From Tilletia caries (Eukaryota; Basidiomycota; Exobasidiomycetes; Tilletiales; Tilletiaceae): DNA of 64,000 bases. The stretch lies in the NCBI GenBank assembly GCA_032718865.1, contig JALUTQ010000004.1:620001-684000 (forward strand). Reading direction: 5' to 3'. This document shows positions 42,399-54,868 of the stretch, in pieces (the stretch's first letter is position 1; the number at the start of each line of letters is the position of its first letter). The position numbers and the translations under genes were made by a program. The notes under the pieces are model-generated. The model ran no database searches. It was not told the DNA's origin and saw only the letters and a list, made by a program, of their open reading frames with translations.

Positions 42399-45300
42399 GT
42401 CTATTGATCGACCCCACGCCGTAAAAGTCTCAGCAGACCTAGAATAGGCCGGTTTACACTTCGAAAACTGATTGCCTAATTTTACCTCAGTGACACGGAC
42501 CTCTTTTTTCTTGTCCCCCCGCTCCGCCTGCCTTTCAGTCTGAGCCAGAAGAGGGGTGTGGGAGAAATTCTGAAAGTCGGCTCAGCAATTTTCAGGACTG
42601 ACACTAAAGGGGTTTTACCCGGCTCGAGACCAGAGGAGGCTCGAGCGCAGGGTCACAACGGTCCGAGCGGTGGTCTGGAGTGCACGGTGACACGGGGTCG
42701 GTTTTCAGACGGTTCCCTTTGTCCTCCGACCCGGTCGGCCAACTGACCAAAACCGACCGGGGTCGGCCAATAGACAAAACCATGAATGGGAGCTACCCGT
42801 TTGACATGAGCCGTTCACACCCGCCAGGAGAACGGTCCCAAGATGGAAGACCGCACAAGCCCCAACGATCCGGGAACTCACAGCAACGATGGCGACAATC
42901 GCAAACCAGCAAGCTGGCAGCTCCAGGTTCCGCTGCTGTGTGTCGCTCATGTGGTGTGGCCGCTGTCGAGGGGTCGTGCCGTGTGTGCATGCCAGTTGGA
43001 TGCAGTCAGTGTCGTTGTGCGCGGCTGGGCGACGAGGAGGAATGCCAGCGACGCACGCTCCACAAGTTCACAACCGCACAAACACGACCATTCCTTTCTG
43101 CGACCGCCTCGTTCACCCCTGCTCTCCAAAGTATCTCGCGTCTTTGTCCACCTGCCTCGTGGCCTGCGCACTCCTTCGGACAGCGCGCTTTGAGCCTTCG
43201 AGCTTCGAGGCGCCGTTCCTGCTCACCCTGGCTAACGCAGCAGTCCTTATCCGCTGTCACACCTTCACATTTCCAATTGCTTCCGCACACTGACTGTCAA
43301 TCCTCGATGCGTCTCTTGGCTACGTCGAGCTGGGACTACAGTTGTATCGTGCTGAACGCTTCTTTCCCTTTGCCTCTACTCATCAGGCATCAGGTATCAC
43401 ATTCCGGACAGGCGACAGCAACTCTGACCGTACGTCTCTCTCTCCTCTCTGCCAGCAGTGCCGACTGTACCAGCAACTGTCGCGATCGCCGATCGGAGTG
43501 CATACGAATCCTGCAGCTGCCAGTGCTCTTGCACATTCGGAAATGCCCTTCAGCCCTCGTAACGGGCAGACGCAAGGGTGGAAGCCTGTCAGCCTTCCAG
43601 CAGGCAGCACCCCGTGGGCTCAGGGCAAGCTGCCGCTTCCTCGAGCACTCCACTTCTGCCTTCCGAATGAGGCCAGCAGCGAGGCATTCATTCGATTCCA
43701 GTGTTGACCAGCGACAGCAGAACGGTGTACAGCAGGCGTTCTCTTAGGCTCTGCTTCAGGCTGCGCTTCGGAAAATAGAAGAGTGAGTCAGGGAGTGTTC
43801 CAAGAGAACGAAGCTATATAACAAGGCTGATTCTCTTGAGGATTCCCCCTATCTTCTTTCTTTCCTCATCCTCTCAGAGCCAAGGGCCCCTTCTCTCCCT
43901 GCTCTCACACCACTATCTCATCCTTCATCACACATCCACACCATCTACCTCACACTCACACTCATCTACATCCACACCATCTTCCTAACACTCATCCACA
44001 TCCACATCCACATCCACATCCACATCCACATCCACATCCACATCCACATCCACATCCACACCTTCTTCGACACAACTCCTCGTCTTGTCTTCCATCTACG
44101 GACAGTGGACCACACCTCGACCTGGCCCCCCTCCTCACCATCGGGCATCATCGGTCAAGAGATACGGATCGTGATCGAGCAAGACTATCTCCAACATCCC
44201 CTCCTCGGCGGCCGTCAAGATGGACGGAGTGCTCGGACAAGCTGCTTCGACAAGTACGACGAAGACCCAACCCATCGTCGGCGACTCCCGAACAACTCAA
44301 AGCATGAACCGGGCCGAACCGTATTAGTCAATCATACCTTTCGCATCCCTTAATTGGTGGCCGTCTAACATTGTTTCTAGGCGCTCGTTCGGTTCATGCT
44401 TCGGGGCGGTCGGGACGATCCGGCGATGGGCACCGGCAGACTTCGACATCACGTCTGGATGGGACAATTGCGTCATCCCAACTGAAAACCGCTGCTTGCA
44501 TGTCGAAGGGGACCATACATGTTTGATTTTTGTCCTTCCTGGTGCAAGCTGTTTTGGGCTTCGTTTCGGAACCTCCAGCACTTGTCCTTGCACTCCTCCT
44601 TCGACCCGGTCGTCGGTACCTTCCACCTCCTATCTCGCACAAGGTAAGTTTCCACTCTGCTCCTGCTCCCTCTCTCTCCTTCTTCTGTCTATTGACACTC
44701 ACCTTGATCACTCTCTCTTCCTCTCTCTCTTTTTCTCCTTCCCCCTCGTTTGCCTCTCTACACCTTTCTAGATCGATGACAGGAGGAGCTGGCTGCGGTC
44801 GACCACATGCCGATGGACCGCTCCGTGGTGCGACAACTCTTCGACCTTCTCACGGTCTTCGAGCACTCCTCAATCCACCTCCGGTCATCCATGGTACACC
44901 CTGCTCACTACACAACCATCGGCCGTCGAGCTTCAACCGTGCACTCGCACCCGGCACTGGCACCGAGCATGTGTCCTCCGCACCAGCACTGGCTATCTAC
45001 CAAGTCCAGAAGAATCATCAAGCCACCAAGGTCGGACGGGAAGGAAGTCTCCACCACTGCACTGAGCCTCGACCTCCTCAACGATACACAGAATCGAAAC
45101 ACGCCCGACGTGGAAGGGAGGCCTTGGGCAACCGGTGCCAGTGAGTGAGTTGCCCTGACCCTGCCTTCGGGCCACTTGACCTTCTTTCTTCTGCCTTGGG
45201 TATGACATAGTTCTCAGAGCGCAGTGGCTGGGGGGCTTCTCCTGCGCTCTTCATCTCACACCCCTTCTCCGCCTAAACCCACTGCAGCTGGTCTTGGGTT

Positions 45301-45645
45301 CGCATGCATTCATCCCATGCGAACCTGGCCAAGCCCCCAAGTGGGTTGGAGGGGGGTTTACCATGTAATATCTAGCGCGTTCTCTCTGCAATGGCATGCC
45401 TGTCATTCCCTATTCACTTCCTGGCTCCCAGTCAGCTATCTATCAACCCAGCAGACGTCGCCCCCGGGCTCCGCTCAGAACGGGAGTCACGCGTTCAGTA
45501 CCATTACAGATGTGCTGAGAATGCTTTCTACAGCGCAATTGCAGGAGCCACTGAATTGGATTGCAATCGAAGCGTGAACAAAACGTGAGAATTTCGGTAC
45601 AAAAATCATGGGTCCAGCAGAGACGAAGCCAAGGTTGCGACTCCA
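42399..45645. other. 3.2 kb without a confident gene; splice-like signals
   Basis: No frame here has a recognisable domain. Several good intron signatures exist on the plus strand. One is GTACGA at 44254 to TTTCTAG ending 44380, with a CTAAC branch. Another is GTAAGT at 44644 to TTTCTAG ending at about 44771. Between them the frame is open and Cys-rich (contains TSGWDNCVIPTENRCLH), but no ATG precedes it in frame. This could be a decayed gene or a non-coding spliced transcript. GC content and codon pattern resemble the transposon-rich parts rather than the core genes. Confidence 0.4.
43993..44061. repeat. (CATCCA)n hexanucleotide tandem repeat
   Basis: About eleven head-to-tail copies of CATCCA, preceded by looser CACACTCATCTA-like repeats from about 43930. 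It is a simple-sequence repeat, on the plus strand purely C/A/T. Confidence 0.9.
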
Positions 45646-48600
45646 TCACATCTGCATTTGACGCAACCGGTCGGGATGAATACCCGGTGGCGGTCGCGCA
45701 GGCGGTGGACCTGGTGGTGCCATGGCACTAAACCCGGGAGGCTGCGGTGGTGGCGGAGCACCGGCCGCATTCCAGCCTCCCATCTGCGGCGGCGCAGCCG
45801 GAGGTGGACCCGGTGCACCTGGGGCCGCCCGTCCGCCGCCGACGAAGCTGGGGAACCCACTAGCAGCGCTGGGGATTCCAGGCATCCCTCCCGCACCCGG
45901 GCCGCCGTAGTAGGCTGATCCGCCCCCGCCATAGACATGCGCAGGCGTTCGCGCACCTCCCATCACGCCCATCGCGGGAGTTTGACCGTGCACCGACCGA
46001 CCACCCGCTCCGACCGCTCCGATGCCCATACCATACGCATGCAATGGGGTAGCCCCGCCCAGACCGCCGTAAGGGTTGGCCGATCCGGGGTGTCGCGGCG
46101 TCATCACGGCTCCACCAGGCAGGCGGGGAGTCGCAAATCCATAGCCTGGCGCTGCGGGAGTCCGACTGTGAATGCTAGAAGGCGCAGGAGTCCGGCCACC
46201 TGTCTTCGCGACGGCTTGAGCCGTGTGCTGGGTCTTGAAAGCGTTGCAAACCTCAGCGACGTCCAGCACCTGAGCCTGGTTCAGCTGGAAAGCACCGGGC
46301 AGGACTTTGACTGGCCATGTCTGAATGGCTGCATCACGACCCATCTTGTAACAAAGCTTGAAGTAACCCGGTCGCTTCGCATCGATGCCGAATGCGTAAA
46401 TTGATCGAGTGGGATTAGCCAACGTTTGATTGTTGAGGAACCGTTCTGAAGGAAAAGGGAGTAATGCATGAGCTCGACCTGAACTTTGGGCTACGGTTCT
46501 GGCTAGATAGACTCACGAAGGTCCTCATCCGACCCCTTGTACTTGTCGTGGTTCATCATCATCTCCACCATTCGTGCCATGGGCAGCACGTATTCCACAA
46601 TCATCTCATCGAGATCCGTGTACTCAAAGGTGTCAATCTTCAGCTTGCGACCAATGGAGAAGTCGTCAGGTTTGTCGAACTCCTCGACGTCTGCGAAAAG
46701 TTAGATCCAATTCAGTAATCAGATCAGGAGAACTCGCTGCCAAGAGTCTGAAAACAAGCAAGTACTCACCAACATGCTGATAAATGCCTTCGTCCACCTT
46801 CCACGTCAAAGCAAGGTGATTGACACCCTTCGAACTGGGTCGAACCACACACGAGCCTCTGGGCTGAGTCGCGAGATGTTCCTCAGCCTGACCTGCACGG
46901 AAGTTGTGGAAGTTCGGATGCTTGATCATGCGGACCTGCGACTTTGTCCGATTCACGTTCCGGCGCGCAGCAGCCTCTTGTGCCTCGCTCTCTGCCCGGC
47001 TGACGTCAAAGTAGACAGGGTCGACCTCGACGGCACGCTTCTCCGAATCGCCGGGCTTGAGATGGTCCGGTCGCGCGGAGAGCTCCATTGTCATGTCTCC
47101 GATGCCGACTCGGAGGATCATGGCGTTGATGACTTGTCCGGGTCGATACAGGTCTCGAAGACGTGGTGGAGACTCCATTTCCTGGTAGCGAGGAATGATG
47201 TACGGGGCGTAAATTCGTCCCTCGATACCGGATTCGTGGGTGACCACCAGACCGCCGTCACCTGCCTCGGACAGCCCCCGATCCACAACCTTGCGCACCG
47301 TCACCGGCACATTGAGCTCGATGTCGAAGGCAGACCGCGTCAAGCCAGTCAGCATGGTGAACAGCTCCCAGTCCGTCGGCGGCGAGAAGGGCTTTCGCTC
47401 GTCCTCGTACGGCTTTATGAGTTCCTTAAAGCACTTGTGCAGACACAACAGCTTGCGCTCCCCTCGAGCGTCCTTCAGCATGTTGGCGTAATTCTCCAGA
47501 TCCAAAGCTCGAAGTTTGGTCTTGCCTCCGGGGTCTTGCATGATTTCCTGACATGGTTTGGAAGCGTGCTCGTTCTCCAGTTCTTCAGCATCAACGCCCA
47601 GAGCATCCGCCGCCATCTTGCGCGGGTAGATGTAGTCGTCGGGATGGATACGTGTGCAATCAAGCGCATCTGGCCCACCCTCTGTGTCTGCTCGCATTTT
47701 TATCTCGTCCTGGTCCCAGCACAAAAAGCTGGCGGCGTTTTGGTACACGCTGAAGGGAAGCGCCTGTTCCTTGTCGATTGGGGTGATTAGCGCTTGCCGA
47801 CTGGGGACGTGGCCGCCCATTTTTGCGTTGACGAAGCTGACTAGAGCGGACGCCTTTCGGGGCCCAAAGCCAGCGACGTATTGGAGTAAGTGCCGGTAGT
47901 AAGGACTCCGGACGGCGCGGTTCAGATTCACTCCGACTGCATTGACGACGGAGACCAGTGCACGTTCCATGTAGAACTGAAGCTGATCGGGGTCCAGCAG
48001 TCGCTGGTGCGGATGCAGACCTATCGAAGTCAGATCCTGACCCAGGGCCGCGAACTCGTTTAGCGGTGACTGGGTGTATCGAGCTAGCCCTACACAGTAT
48101 CGCTGCGTCGTGTCCAGACCAGGGAACTCTGCCGCCGCTCGTTCCGTGTTCCGGTAGATGCGCGCAATGTCGTCGTACACGGTGATGGTGTCGATCTTGG
48201 CCAGCGCAGACCGGTCGGTGGCTGGATCAGGGTAGTAGGTCGGATCAATGCCGTAGCGGTCCGCCTCTATCCCATATCGTCTGGGATCCTGTCGGATAAT
48301 CTCGACATGAACTTCGTTCGCGATCGCCGCAATGCGCTTCGCCAAGGGATTGATGTGGGTTCCCCACCCGGCCACCACAATGACATCTGGCTTTGTCTTG
48401 TGGAGGAAGTCTATGAATGTCTTGCGAGGATCTTCCATATTCTCAAGATGCCTCCGCTCGACCGCTGATAGGTCTTCCTGCATGGCCGCTGGCGGATTCA
48501 GATGCTTGAATTGGGGGAATTCACGTAGTTGCCCAGTCTGGTCGAGCAAGACGCCGCTGATGGGTGCCCGGGCTGATAGTTGCGTCATCGCGAGTACTTT

Positions 48601-51515
48601 GGGCACACCTTTCTTGCTGGCCTTTTGTAGTTCGTGAGCCTCGTCGTCTTCTTCATCGTAATCATCATCGTCGTCGTCGACACGGAAGTGCTTAGCGGCC
48701 CGCATCGATTCGGACTGATAAGGCGCTTGATCGATTCGCTACCGGGCAGGGAAGTCAACAGGTCAGTGTCTGTCCAGGTCTTCGAAAATAAAATTAAAAT
48801 TGAAGCTCACCTTCTGCATCGTTTCTTCAACCGATTGCCCCAGCCACTCCCTGCACTCCTCTGCCAGCTGATCCTTGATCCACCGTCGGCCCATCGGAAG
48901 CAGCATATCCTCGACCGCCGTCTTGATGATTTCACGCCTGAGCTCGTTCCACCGGCTCGCAGTCTCACTCAGATTGTCGGAGATCCAGTAGCTCGACAGT
49001 TGCTCAATGAGGCCTTCCACCTGAGCAGGGGCCAGGTCGATGTCGATCTTGACGAAGTGCTTCGACTCGGCTTCGAGCATCAGAAGGTACTGGACTTGCC
49101 CCATCAAGGGTGGATCCTTGACGTGTACGCCCGCAACAGGTTCGTTTGGCACTGGCGCGCGCTGGCTCGTGAACTGAGGGACAGGCTTGCCTTTCAGATA
49201 CTTGAAGTTGTAATACGCGTGGCGCTCCTCGATTCTCGTTGTACCAATCTCCGTCGGTTCGACGGAAACGACACCAAACTGTTTGAAGAGACTTCGCACG
49301 TGCCGCTTCAGCTTCGGCTGTCTTCCTATCTCATGCGAGAGTAGTAGTTTGATGTACCGCCTTTGCTTGAGGGCCAGTTCCTCGTGGTCCAGCGAGACCT
49401 TCTCGTCATTCAGCTCCTCCTCGGGACCTCGGTGGTCAAGATAGTGTGCGAGCAAGACCTCGTCTGGCGACTGCTCCTCGATGGCATCTTGGAACACATG
49501 CTTCCGTTCTTCGGACATGAAGTTGTCGACCAGATCGTCGGCCGGGATAGCAATCTGAGCGGCCAGTTCCGCGTTGTGTGAAAACTTGAGACGCTCGTAA
49601 GTCGAAATGAGTGTCGGTCTTTTGAAGAAGCCCGCACCACTCCTTTCTCCCAACGCAGGACCAGCGTCGAGGTCATCGTCCAGACCGTCGAGGGCGTCCG
49701 CATCGCGTGAGGCTTGATTTTGTGAATCACGCATTTGTTTGCCGTACCGCATCATGAGCCAGTCAGCCAGATCAGTAACCTCCTCAATGGTAGCCGCCTC
49801 GCTCAGCATCCCGTACACCAAGTCCCGCTCGTTCTTGCTGAGGGCCCGAGCTGCATCGCCTCCAGGATCGTTCTCCAGCTGGCTATTCTCCGGTCCAAGG
49901 CCTTCGATGCGCCCAATTGTGGCGCGAAGTGTGTCCTTTCGCGCAAGCAAGCTCTTGTACTTGATGGCTTTGGCGAAGAGGAGGTGTAGATCCCTGAGTT
50001 CGAGAAGCTTGATGCTCTCTGGCGGATCGGTGACGAGTTCGTCGAAGCGGTTGTGGAAGAGATGGACAGCTTCCTCATGCTGAAGTGAGTAAATGTGGCC
50101 CAGCATCTTCCCGACGACTCGGATGAAGTGATCAATCATGTCACGATACGGCGCGGTTTCTCCGGTGAACAGGTCAGCAGAGCGAGCGGAAATGTCATGG
50201 AAGGACCAGGCTGCTGCTTCGTGTAGCTCTGTTTCGCTAAGCTCGCGTGTGATTAGCTTGATGCCCTCCAGCCCCGGCAGCGCAGCTTGCATTCTCTCCG
50301 GGATGTCGTTGCGCTTGATGCGCTCATCGGCATCGGTGAGCATTCGAGCCTCAATTTGGGCAGGCTCGAAGATCTGTGACCAATACAGAGGTGGTCAGGT
50401 GAGAAATGAAGAGACGCGATGAGCTTCATCTGGAAACTCACATCCTTGAGATTGACTTGCTTCTTAGGCAATTTCCGATACTGAGCCTCGCCATTCTCAT
50501 CCACGAATTCCTCGTACTCGCTGTCCTCCCCATCATCGTCTTCGTCCCCATCCTCGCGCTTCTTGGGCAAGTACTCGGCGTAATCCTGTCCATCACCGAA
50601 GATGTCGAACAGCTCGTCCCAGGCTTCCTTGTCGATACCTGCGCGTGTATGAACAGCAGTGCCACCTGCTTTTTGTCGCTTGCGTTCCTCGCGTCGTTCG
50701 GCCTGGCGACGTTCGCGGTCGGCTTCGTTGACCTGTTCGTCTCCACTGTCTTCAGAGAAATCGTCCTCGATGAAGTCATCCATGTCGTCATCTTCTGCTG
50801 CCGCCGCCGCGCGTGCCGCTGCTGTTTGGCGCTTGCGAGAGGCGGAGGCGGTAAGACGAGAGGTGATGGCAGCAGCGGAAGGGAGGTCGTCATCTTCCTC
50901 TTCGTCATCATCGAAAATGTTTTCAAGGGCATCACGAGCTGGGCTAGCTGACGCTTGACGAAAGCGCTTGAAGCGGTGCTGCTCGAGGCAAAGGGAAGCG
51001 GGAATGAGTCGCTGCATTCAAAAGATAGGGAAGCGACATGACAAAACGTACCTGACTCTGACCGGTGTTTTCCTCCAAGAGGGCGATATCATCCTCGTCA
51101 AGATCCTCCTCTGCACAGAGATGGGCGGATGGGAGATGGAGAACAGGAGTCTGTCAAAACCGAAGAACCTCCTGCCTGCGCCGATGAAGGATGGGGGAAG
51201 ATACGTACCCTCAACCTGCTTGCGCTTCTTCTCCTTGCGACGCTTGCGCTTCTTTTTCACTACCTCCTCCTCTTCGTCCGAATCGTCCTCGTCTACGATG
51301 AAGCCCTCGCGGATCTTGGCCTCCTCCTCGGGGTCATCCTCCTCGTCCTCGTCACTGGAGTCGTTCTGGAGCCCGACGTCCTCGCCCTCGGGTTCTGGTT
51401 CGCCATCATCGTCTTCGAGATCGACGCGTGCTCCGCGCTCTGCCTCCTCGCCTCCCTCCTCGTCATCCGGAAAGCTGTTGGGCAGGCCGGGCTGGCCGTC
51501 ATCCGAGTTCGGCAT
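45646..51515 (-). CDS. SPT6: Transcription elongation factor / histone chaperone Spt6
   Basis: Seven exons (51515-51209, 51110-51052, 50978-50442, 50373-48811, 48738-46770, 46690-46517, 46445-45646) encode 1802 residues. Spt6 travels with RNA polymerase II and reassembles nucleosomes. The first 300 residues are acidic. They include EDDIALLEENTG followed by HRFKRFR and an FD-rich segment, the usual Spn1/Iws1-binding area. Then come the HTH/death-like core, the YqgF fold (KPDVIVVAGWGTHINPLAKR), the HhH region (YVAGFGPRKASALVSF), S1 (PGQVINAMILRVGIGDMTME) and tandem SH2 (GSCVVRPSSKGVNHLALTW). The last 200 residues are Gly/Pro-rich with TPA/TPR motifs like an Spt5-type CTD. Exon phases are all consistent. 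The start ATG overlaps, in divergent orientation, the ATG of a small plus-strand ORF. Confidence 0.96.
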
Positions 51516-52359
51516 GATGTATGCGTGAGTTGTCGGTGTTGTTCGACGTGGGGCGTGGATGACTGATGCCCGTCTAGGAAGAACTTCCTGCCTAAGCGCG
51601 TCGTCGTCGTCGTCGTCGTCGCCGCCAGCCGTGGGAGTAGCAGCAACAAGCAGACTGGAGTGAATGCGTTGTGCAGTGTGCTCAAGCTCATCGAGAACCT
51701 AGTCTGGTCACACCAGACCTTGTAACTCTCAAATGAGCTAAAGCACTATACCGCGTACGCGGTCTGGGGACATTCGACCCGATTCAATTGGAAGGTGCCT
51801 GCAACTTTTTGACCCAACACCGTCTGAAGGCCCACTTCTCCTCCTCTCAGCTTCCATTTTTCGCCAAACGAAATCAGCACAAAGACAGCGCTGCCGCGAG
51901 CTCAGCAGGCAAGGAGCAGCGCTATGGTGTTTTTCCTGCCATTGGCTTCTTTGTTGTGTCACGGCTGGCCATTGTGTTCGTCGCTGTAGAGCAGCTAATC
52001 TTCGTGTTGACTGCGTCGCGTGGAGCGGACACCAGACAGCTCGCACGGGCCTCTTTTTTGACGGATCGTCGAGAAGTTGGGCACTGGAGCAGTGTCTGCG
52101 ACAACTTTCAGTTCTGTATGGGCCACCTACTACTTGGGCCCAATGGTGGTGGAACGTTGTTCCCCAGTTTTGCTGCACGAAAAAGCCCTCTCTGTCGAGA
52201 GGGCCTGCAAGCTCAATGAAAATTGCTAGCTCAATGAAAAATCTATTGCATGGGTCTACTCTCTTGGGCCAAAGACATCCTCAAAGAGCAGATCGTCGTC
52301 CAAAAAAGCCTCCTGATCGTGGTCGACGTCTGATTCCTCATCTGGCACCGCCTCATTTG

Positions 52360-54868
52360 CTACTCGTTGTTGACTACTCGTCGCAGCTGCGCGTGGACTT
52401 TGTTCCATCCATCCGTCAGGCGCTTTCGAATGTCCTTCTTCTCCAGCATCCATTCTCGTCGAGCTGCACGACGTTCCTCCTCAACAAGCTTGTCCTCGCA
52501 GATCAGTGATCATCACCATTTGTCATACATATGAAGTCATATTATGCATATGACAGAATTATGACAAAAAAAAAAATTGTCATAGTCATATGACAGGTTT
52601 ATGACAAAGTCTCATTGTCATATTTATGGCCATAATGCCTCCCGTGGCTGTCATATGACAGCTTTATGACAGAAATATGACATAATTTTCCCGCCCTAAA
52701 TTCTGTCATATTCTGTCATATGACAATGCAGAACATATGCCTTATGTATGACAATATTCTGACAAAACGTCCACAGCCGGGCCGAAAAGATGCATAATTC
52801 TGTCATATGGTCGTGCATAATCATGTCATATTCTTGGCAAATCTGACATTTTATATGACCTGAGCTCTAAATTCTGGTCAGGCTCACCGCTCAGGCGCCG
52901 AGTGCCTGGCATTTTCAGAATAAAATTAAGCGTTTTGGCATCTTCCGTGTCTCCGGCATCCCCCTGGGCCCTGCCCCTTCTCCCGATACAAAATAAAACG
53001 CTCCGGAGCTCAAGATGGCTCCCAACATGTTACATGTTCCGCAGCAAGATTCACGCGCCTGTTCTGGATGGCTGGATATGAGGTGAAAACTGCGCCAACC
53101 TGAAAGAGGGAACGCGGCGACGCGGCTTGACGCGCTTCGCGGTTCACCACATGGCGAGACGCGCTTCGCCACGCGATATTACGGTCTACTCAGAGGCGGA
53201 AAGTTTGCTTACGTAATATGACAGAAATATGACAATTTTTATGACTTCATATGACAGAAAAATGACATTTGCATAATGCATATATATGACATCGCCTTCC
53301 CAAAACTAGATTGTCATAATGCAGATATATGACATCGCCCAAAAAATTGTCATATATGCATCATAATGATCACTGACGCAGATGGCCCGTGCTAGACCGA
53401 TACTGAGTACACCTCCAGATTGTGTGACTTTTCGCTGACGCTCCTTGCGCTTGTCGCGTTCTTGCTGAGCAGCCGTGTTCTGAGCGAGGGCAGTGACCGC
53501 CAAGTTTCCGGCCTGGGCTTGCACCAATGAACCACGGACAAAGACTTGTACTTGACGATGCACCGAAGGTGAGAGCTGCTCCGTGAGCTCCTCCAGTGTC
53601 GACGCCGTGCGCTTGAGCGATCGGATCGTGCGGGGAGTGGTCGGAGCCTCGAGAGATGTGGTGGGCGGCGAAGACGGGACAACAAGAGGCTCTTCCTCCT
53701 CGGTGAAAGTGTCGAGCACAACCGCGGGGCAGAATGGATGGATTCCGGTCTTGCGAAAGCCGGCCTTGATGGTGTTGGGCTTGAGCGTCTTGCGGCGAAT
53801 GGAGTTGAGTGCTGCTAAAAATTCCGTCTTGTTGAAATCGCTGCAGCCTGTCCTCGTAGCGGCATCGACCGCTTCCTTGTGCCAGTGCTTGTACGCCGAA
53901 AAGACAGAAACATCTAGAGGTTGGAGAAAATGAGAGGAATGTGGCGGGAGCGTGAACGGGATAATGTTGTTGGTCGTGCACACCTGCAAAAATTCGCGCG
54001 TGCAATGGGAGCCGTGTCCGTCGAAGATTAACAACCGCATCTTGCCGCGAACAAGCTTCTCACTTGCTGCTGCAAAATGCTTGATCCACTGGAGCGCCAG
54101 GATATCGTCCGAATAGCCCGAGTCTGAGACGCCAATGAGAGTGTCGCTGGGCAAGTCGTTTTTGGCCCAGGCCTCTGAGTGCTGGCTGCCGGCGACAATG
54201 ACCATCGGAGATATGTGATTACCGCCAACGCTCACGGCCTCGATGCAAGTCACCGACTCGCGACTGGTGCTGCTGGCGACGCGTGCCTCATGCGAGTGGC
54301 AGAGCGTGGCAATCCACTGTGACCCCCCAATGCCAATCCGAAATCCGATTTCATCCATGTTCCAGATGTCTTCTGCGACAATTCCGTGCTTGGCGACGAC
54401 GTCCTTGAGCTTCTGAAAGAACTGCGCGCACGTAGCGCGATCGTGGCTCATCCGCAGCAGCTCCTGGGATTTTTGCTTAACGAGGGCGAGTTCGGGATGC
54501 CTGGCAAGAAAATCGGTCACCCATTTGTCGCCAACGGTTGGCGCTCGCGTGCTTGAAGATGTGTGCGCCTCGAAGAGCAGCTGATTGGCTGACGCGCGGA
54601 TCAGCGCAGGTCGAGCGGATAGCTCGAGCTTGTCCAGGACGGCAATCCAGGTCAAGATGGCCTCTTCTTGCGCGTCGGTCAGCTTGCGGTTTGTGGGCGG
54701 GCGCGTGGATTTGCTCTCTTTGCCGTGGAAACGGCGACGCAGACGCTGTGCATCGACTCCATGCTTTTTGGCGATTGCTGTGATGTTTGGCTTGCCGCGC
54801 GGCTCCGCCTGCGCCTCCTCGAGCGCGGTCAGCACCTTCTCTTCCAGTTCCGCGTAGCTGAGCGGCAT
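52360..54868 (-). pseudogene. Pogo/Tigger transposase, interrupted
   Basis: Opens at ATG 54868 with a helix-turn-helix (ITAIAKKHGVDAQRLRRRF) and a CENP-B-type second DNA-binding domain (WVTDFLARHPELALVKQKS). The DDE_1 core has Asp in WNMDEIGFRIG, Asp in LLIFDGHGSHCT and Asp in LPPHSSHFLQPLDVSVF (DDD type). At 53384 the frame enters the inner element and stops inside it (53306). On the far side, from 52495, the expected basic C-terminus resumes in frame (EDKLVEEERRAARREW). The acidic end (DLLFEDVFGPRE, near 52260) lies in another frame beyond the stop at 52360, so a second break is likely. Not functional as it stands. Confidence 0.85.
52504..53375. mobile_element. AT-rich hAT-like MITE (innermost layer)
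   Basis: 872 bp inserted in the pogo transposase. Its ends are CAGTGATCAT at 52504 and ATGATCACTG ending 53375. It is flanked by 8-bp duplications that match at 7 of 8 bases (TCGCAGAT at 52496-52503, ACGCAGAT at 53376-53383). An 8-bp duplication and CAGTG ends fit the hAT superfamily. Both subterminal thirds are packed with TGTCATA/TATGACA units in both orientations, making dense palindromes (TGTCATATGACA). The middle third is GC-richer and non-coding. Confidence 0.75.

Noticed and set aside
42680..43747. 355-residue plus-strand ORF right of the MULE
   Set aside because: No domain, no codon bias, Arg/Ser/Cys-rich composition typical of random GC-rich frames.
51788..52219. 143-residue plus-strand ORF in the outer MITE
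   Set aside because: It crosses from the MITE into the pogo terminal repeat, so it is a junction artefact.
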